This document shows, in pieces, positions 59,001-64,000 of a DNA stretch of 64,000 nt (position 1 is its first letter; each line of letters opens with the position of its first letter). The notes beneath the pieces are model-generated. The model was not told where the DNA came from and searched no databases. It saw only the letters and a list, made by a program, of their open reading frames with translations. The DNA comes from Cornus controversa. Lineage: Eukaryota; Streptophyta; Magnoliopsida; Cornales; Cornaceae. The DNA is taken from contig CM048845.1 in NCBI GenBank assembly GCA_026545225.1, forward strand, positions 88,315,033-88,379,032, in the 5' to 3' direction. The translations under genes were made by a program, and so were the position numbers.

Positions 59001-61457
59001 AAAAAAAAAGGTTTAGAATATATTAAGCAATGGAGATGGATCTTTGTGCAACGTCCTCAAGGAGTGATGCACTTTAATTAGTACACAATTATCCAAAGCA
59101 CTAAATTTCTCTGAAACACAACCATCAAATATATAATTGAAAATCTACAGCTAATGTAATTATAAATATTAAAATATGTTTCTTTTACCTAATACAATAT
59201 TAAATACTTTATAACTGGGGTCTAATAATTTTCCCAACATTCAATTTCTGAAGTCAATAATAAGCAATAAAAATTACCGAGAACTCATTCCACACTAACT
59301 GGCGGTTCATGTACTCAAAGCTAACTGCTCGATTCATATTGGGGCTCCCATAGACAAGTCTTGCTCGTAGAGCTCTCTCAATTAGATTCCTATACCTGCA
59401 CAGTATGCCAAGAGCAAAAGGAAGACATGTTAATGGTATATGACCAGAAAAAAAAAGGCCCATTCCAATTTCCAGGTCATTTTTAAGACTTGCTGAAACT
59501 AAAGAATTCTAGTAACATCTATCAAATATAGATTATTCATACATGTATCTCTCAGATCAAAATGGCCTTCACACAGCTAAAATGTAAGCAAGAAAACGTG
59601 GCAAACTATTCGACACCAGCTTGTGATATGGAACCTTTATACACTAGTCCAAGCAATACCATGCATGAATTTGTGCATCCGTAGATAAGCCCACTAACTT
59701 ACCCTCATTCACCTTCTAATGATCTTGCACACTAAAAATTCACCAGGCTACACGACGTCGGCTTAACTGCATCTAGAAAAGACATGGACAGCCACGTGAT
59801 TACCAGTAATGCTACTATAGCAGCCCAATTGAACAATAGAGTGGTTGGGTAGATGGTACAGTGTACTGCACAGAGCACATGTATTTAATGTAATTGGAAT
59901 TCTTCCCAGTTGACTAGCCATCATTCTGTTGTTTTAGGGCATCAGTAACAGATTAAGTATTGGCCAACAATATCTACATTTTTTTGCTCTTTAGAATAAA
60001 AACGTAAAGACAATGCATTAAGCACCCAACCACAATGTAATCATCATACTGACACTCAAGCAAACTGGTCAACCTTTGGGAACTTCAAACTAACAATTTT
60101 ATGTTCCTAAGTTTCAAGTTGTATAGAATTTCTTATGCGTTGTTCAATTTTATTCAATCTCCGGCCTCACACAAACCAGTTAATCAGATATAGCATTTGA
60201 GATTATCTTTTTAACTTGTGTCCATAACCCAATTCATGATTTCAAGCTCAAAGGTTGGTAGTTGAATTTAATGACAAAATGCATTCAACAAACCATCTGG
60301 GGACATGAAAATGCTTAGTGCTAAAAAAACATACCTTCCTGTGCAAAGAAATATGAGGAGGTTGCTAAATGAGGCCGCTTTATAAAATCCTTCAATGCGT
60401 TGTATCAAAATCCATGCTCGGCGCGCAACTGACCTCTGAAGAATATTGAAAGGCAGATCAGTGCCTTCTTATACTTCCTCAAAAATGTACACTCACACAC
60501 ACACATATATATAGAGAGAGAGAGAGATCTGACTGTGCTTGGATGAAACTAGAGACTACCTGCTCAGAATCACCCCATCTACGGAAAGCAGAAAATGATT
60601 GTAGACGGGCCCAGATATACTGACCACCAACAGTAGCAACACAATACCATAGCTTCTGAGCAACAGTGAGTCCAGGTCCCTCCAAACCCGTCCTGACTGG
60701 AGGATAACATACAAAAACAGAGAACATAAAAACCTTAAAATGTAAATAGACAAGGCTGGACTCATAAAAGTTCAATAGAAAAATTCAAGTGTGAGGCTGT
60801 CAAGCAAATCAATTTGAATATAACCAGCCATCATCTTTCAGGTAGCAACATTAGGACCACTTTGGGGCTTTTTCTATTTTGCACCACAAAACTAGCCTAT
60901 ACTTCTGTAAGTCCTATAAAAGAAAGCTTCTTCCAACAATTTTTGGCATCCAGGAATAGTTCCTAGAAATTGCAAAATTTACTTATAAATTATAGGAAGA
61001 ACTTCATCTTCAACCATTTCTCAATCAACAAGAGATCAGACAGCCAAGAACATAGGCAGAGAATAACCTTAGTCAAACTCTGAGGTAATATACATCTAAT
61101 ATTAGGGATTTCAGAAATGATCCCATAAAAAATAAATCTCCTTGTTCAAATACTCATGGATTACCATATAAATCATATACGACCACAGGATGTTACACTT
61201 TCGTGTTACCATTATACATATATAGTTTATACTCTAGGCCAGCTTTTGGGATCAACAAAGCCTCCAAAATTCGGAACTAGAAGTGCATCACCACCTTTTG
61301 TACAAAACAATTTCCACTAACATCAGTAAGAGGAAAATCATTACAACTTCAAAATAAATAACTTGTTTAAGCCTGACTGATGCAAGTCTAAAGTTGACCC
61401 AGAAGGCCAGCTTCAGTTCCAATAAAAAGAAAAAATTAACTCCTAGAAAAAGTTACT

Positions 61458-61515
<58 letters not shown>

Positions 61516-63024
61516 TGATAAGTAGAAAAAGTTATTAGATATGAGTCACACACGAGTCAACAATTTTAACTATAAGGGAGTTTTACAATTGACCGACTGA
61601 GACTTTTCCATATAATTAATGTGAAAATTTGATTTGTTCAAACATATAAAACAATGAAGAATGATAAGAATTAAAATAGAAGTGACTGCAAACCTCCATA
61701 AATCATGAAAAGATGTTTAATGCCAAACTGCCAATGAAATTAAACATAGGATTTTGAAATAGAGTGATGGCTCATCTTTAAGTGTGAGAGCAATACAATC
61801 GTAATCAAGCATTAATCACAATATCAGCTAATTAGAAGCATAAGCAAAACACGTCCAGAACTTCTTACCTTTTCCTCTCGTTTCGATCACTCGTTCATCT
61901 CTATACCTCAAATTCATGAGAGCATTTCCAGGAGTAGGCTTATCAACCCAAATAGAGAATCTCCAAATGAGAAACTCGAGGAAAGCATCAAGTTCTGGTT
62001 CATATTGAAATAAAAATCCTGGCTAATCCAAAGAAAAAGAGGTAAAACAGATTAAACAACAACCAGATGAATAACAAATGGGTTATACTTCTAATGAATT
62101 ACAAATAAACAAATAACCACATGATGCATACCTTCATTAAAGAAAAGACCTTAACCAACTGCTCTTTCAACATGGCAGACATTTCAATGTCCAGTCGACC
62201 TGCATCCACCTGATTAACTCTCGATATCGTAATCGGGATTGTTGACTGCCAAAGAAAGCCAATAAAAAGGAAGTTCTTAATTTTCAGCTGGACAAGTATA
62301 ATACCAACCACTCCCACCAGGAAGCAAATGACTACTGTAATAGCCACTCAAAATCCAAGCCATATATATATAAAGAAAAAGAACATCCAAACTAGTACAA
62401 ACGTTGCAATTTTGTAGAATTAGCACAGAAAAACCTAACTGAGCATTCAAATTCAGAAAGCCTTATACTTAACCCATACACACACACACAGCCACATACA
62501 TTCAGATACATAATAGTAGCTGGGACACACACAAAGCCACATACCTTCTTTGTTGCTATTTTTTGTTTTTTTTCGTTTTATGGTTTCAATTATTCCTCGT
62601 TTAATCGTGAAGCTAAGATATTAATATGCTTAGCTTCCAGGACGAAACACTACACAGTTTACACTTGAAATTTTAAATTGTTTTCCCCAATTTTTTTTTG
62701 TGCAGAGAAATACAAACCATAGAAATAAACGGGGAACTAAGAAACGGATAAAAGCAAACCCTAGGCCACGGATACAAAGCGAATTTCAAGGAAAATTTAC
62801 AATTGAGGAATACAAAAGAAGATGGAATGGAAGCATATATATATGTGTGTATATATATAAGGGTCTGATTGAAGAGGGATAGTAAGTAATACCTGGTGAG
62901 AGTGAGAGAGAGTGAGAGATTGCCATTGGGGAAATAACCTTTGGTAGGTTTGAACCCAATCATCTTCGGGAGGTGGAAGATTGGTATTACTCGATGAAGC
63001 TGAAGCTAGGGTTTCTCTCTCCAT
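56072..63024 (-). CDS. PEX2: Peroxisome biogenesis protein 2 (RING E3 subunit)
   Basis: Eight exons on the minus strand: 63024-62893, 62245-62132, 62022-61869, 60696-60560, 60435-60335, 59395-59278, 58989-58823, 56186-56072. All borders are GT/AG, all joins keep frame, total 345 residues (Arabidopsis PEX2 is about 333). PEX2 is a peroxisomal membrane protein that forms the RING ubiquitin-ligase complex with PEX10 and PEX12, which ubiquitinates the import receptor PEX5 for recycling. Recognisable blocks: DDWVQTYQRLFPQWQ, ISRVNQVDAGRLDIEMSAML, FQYEPELDAFLEFLIWRFSI, VRTGLEGPGLT, RLQSFSAFRRWGDSEQ, FEYMNRQLVWNEFSEM, and the C-terminal RING (CPICQASPTIPFLALPCQHR, YCYYCLRTRC, CSRCGEPV). The start is the first ATG before the conserved N-terminus. 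The last intron is long (2.6 kb) and separates the two halves of the RING. No damage seen; a live gene. Confidence 0.96.
56187..58822 (-). other. Long last intron of PEX2
   Basis: The 2,636 bp intron falls inside the RING coding sequence, between CQH and RYCYYC. I see no inserted element with clear ends and no second gene, though 56520-57400 has uneven repeat-like composition. Splicing borders are TGTGAG-free canonical (GTACTTC donor, CCAG acceptor). Confidence 0.6.
61460..61512. repeat. (TA)n microsatellite in a PEX2 intron
   Basis: About 26 TA units in the intron between exons 3 and 4. Other TA or TG runs lie at 30498-30525, 39151-39173 and 39604-39635. Confidence 0.9.
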
Positions 63025-63760
63025 TTTTTTTAATCAAATTGTTAGCTGGAGAGAGAAAGAGAGAGATTGCGTTTGCTCTGGTTGCTATTTTTTTCTCTCT
63101 CTAGGTGCCCAATAGTAAAAATTAGTAACTCATTAACTACAGAGGTCAACCCGAGGTTTCACCCTTTAGTCAGTTCCATGACCCATCCACCATGAGTAGA
63201 GTAGAGAGAGAGGGGGAGGGGGGACACAGGCAGAAAATTGATTAGAGAGAAGAATAGAGAGAGAGAGAGAGCATTCTAACATAACAGTAGGGATATTATG
63301 CGGTTGCTAATATTTTGCTCTTATTTTTCCCGCTTTCCAATACATATTGGAAGGTTGAATCAATCCTTTGGTTGCAATAGAAAATTAAGTTGAAAATTTC
63401 CAGCATTTTATGAGTTTGAATAGAAGAAAAAAATTAGAGAAAGCAATCTTTCATATATATAACATTTTTATACAATTTCTTTTATAAAAAACATAAAAAA
63501 AATACTTATTGAGAAATTTTTATATGAATTTACAATTATATACTTAAAATAAATTTTGTTATGCATAACATTTTATAAGTAATGTCCTAAAAAATTGTTT
63601 TAGATTTTTATATTATTTTTATTTAAAAACTAAAAAAATATTTATTAGAGACAAATTGATTTAGTATAATTCATCATTTTAAACCTGCGCAAGTTTTATA
63701 CTTCGCTTTAGTAGGAAAACCGTGAGAAAAACACACGAGTATTTATTAACAAAAAAGTTC
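63025..63760. promoter_or_regulatory. PEX2 upstream region
   Basis: The first 100 bases upstream of the ATG (63025-63120) are CT-rich on the coding strand, as in many plant 5' UTRs, with GAGAGA runs on the plus strand at 63050 and 63205-63270. No clear TATA box is seen. The distal part (63420-63700) is AT-rich. Confidence 0.4.
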
Positions 63761-63765
63761 AAAAA
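63761..63765 (-). terminator. Pol III terminator of tRNA-Ser
   Basis: Five T on the minus strand, three bases after the tRNA discriminator base. Confidence 0.75.
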
Positions 63766-63768
63766 GCG

Positions 63769-63850
63769 CGTCGACAGCAGGATTCGAACCTGCGCAGGCA
63801 TAGCCCAACAGATTTCGAGTCTGTCTCCTTAACCACTCGGACATATCGAC
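63769..63850 (-). tRNA. tRNA-Ser (anticodon CGA)
   Basis: Minus strand, 82 nt. Acceptor stem GTCGATA pairs with TGTCGAC (one G-U pair), followed by discriminator G. The A box TCCGAGTGGTTAAGG and B box GGTTCGAATCC are intact. The anticodon stem ACAGA/TCTGT encloses loop CTCGAAA, giving anticodon CGA. A long variable arm (TGGGCTATGCCTGCG region) fits the class II serine type. No intron. A T5 run just downstream (63765-63761) is the Pol III terminator. It decodes UCG. Confidence 0.95.
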
Positions 63851-64000
63851 GTCTTGCTGATTTGAGTCAGCAAATATATATTAATTCTTGTAGTATTTGC
63901 CAGTTTGGAAGATTGAGTTCAACCATCTAACAATCAATGTGTTCCAGCTACAGTACCTAGAACCTTAAATTGTTTTGAATTTGTGGCCGGTGCATTTGCA

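Overview
This is a nuclear window from a flowering plant, most likely a eudicot. It is AT-rich, has intron-bearing genes with GT/AG borders, and carries plant-specific families: a bHLH68-type factor, a G-type lectin receptor kinase, an STY/ACT-type kinase and a heavy-metal-associated (HMA) plant protein. It is dense in plant CACTA, hAT, Mutator, Tourist, LINE and Ty1/Ty3 elements. I cannot name the species.

Apparently intact host genes are few: an intronless secreted leucine-rich-repeat protein (33089-34537, +), a bHLH68-like transcription factor in nine exons (41333-38039, -), the peroxisomal RING protein PEX2 in eight exons (63024-56072, -), and a tRNA-Ser(CGA) at the right edge (63850-63769, -).

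The left third is a stack of insertions. A dead G-type lectin receptor kinase (CES101-like, minus strand) runs from 17916 down to about 5460. An intron in its kinase domain is split by a CACTA transposon of about 9.9 kb (6114-16029). That transposon carries pieces of two unrelated host genes: the N-lobe and HRD loop of an STY8/17/46-type ACT-domain kinase (11182-14088), followed by an HMA-domain gene fragment (14274-14728). A 3.35 kb solo LTR (6959-10305, target duplication TCTAT) and a 646 bp hAT-like element (11711-12356) later inserted into the CACTA cargo. A usable donor at the end of the kinase piece and the acceptor of the HMA piece are both phase 0, so a spliced kinase-HMA chimera is possible on paper. 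This is the most interesting object in the window.

From 17.9 to 33 kb the window is almost all repeats: a Mutator-type foldback element with a perfect 9 bp target duplication (19171-20030), a long inverted repeat (20462-21770), several terminal-inverted-repeat elements, a minus-strand Copia fossil with its LTR (24180-25990), and a plus-strand Ty3 fossil with gag remains, a tandem array and an LTR promoter region (26035-29660).

Between 42 and 54 kb lie a second CACTA end (42217) next to broken fragments of a cinnamoyl-CoA-reductase-like gene and a KH-domain gene, then a degenerate minus-strand LINE (50765-45108, interrupted by an LTR-type insertion and carrying a 283 bp tandem duplication) and plus-strand LINE pieces (51475-53345). 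The rest is intergenic or intronic sequence with microsatellites.
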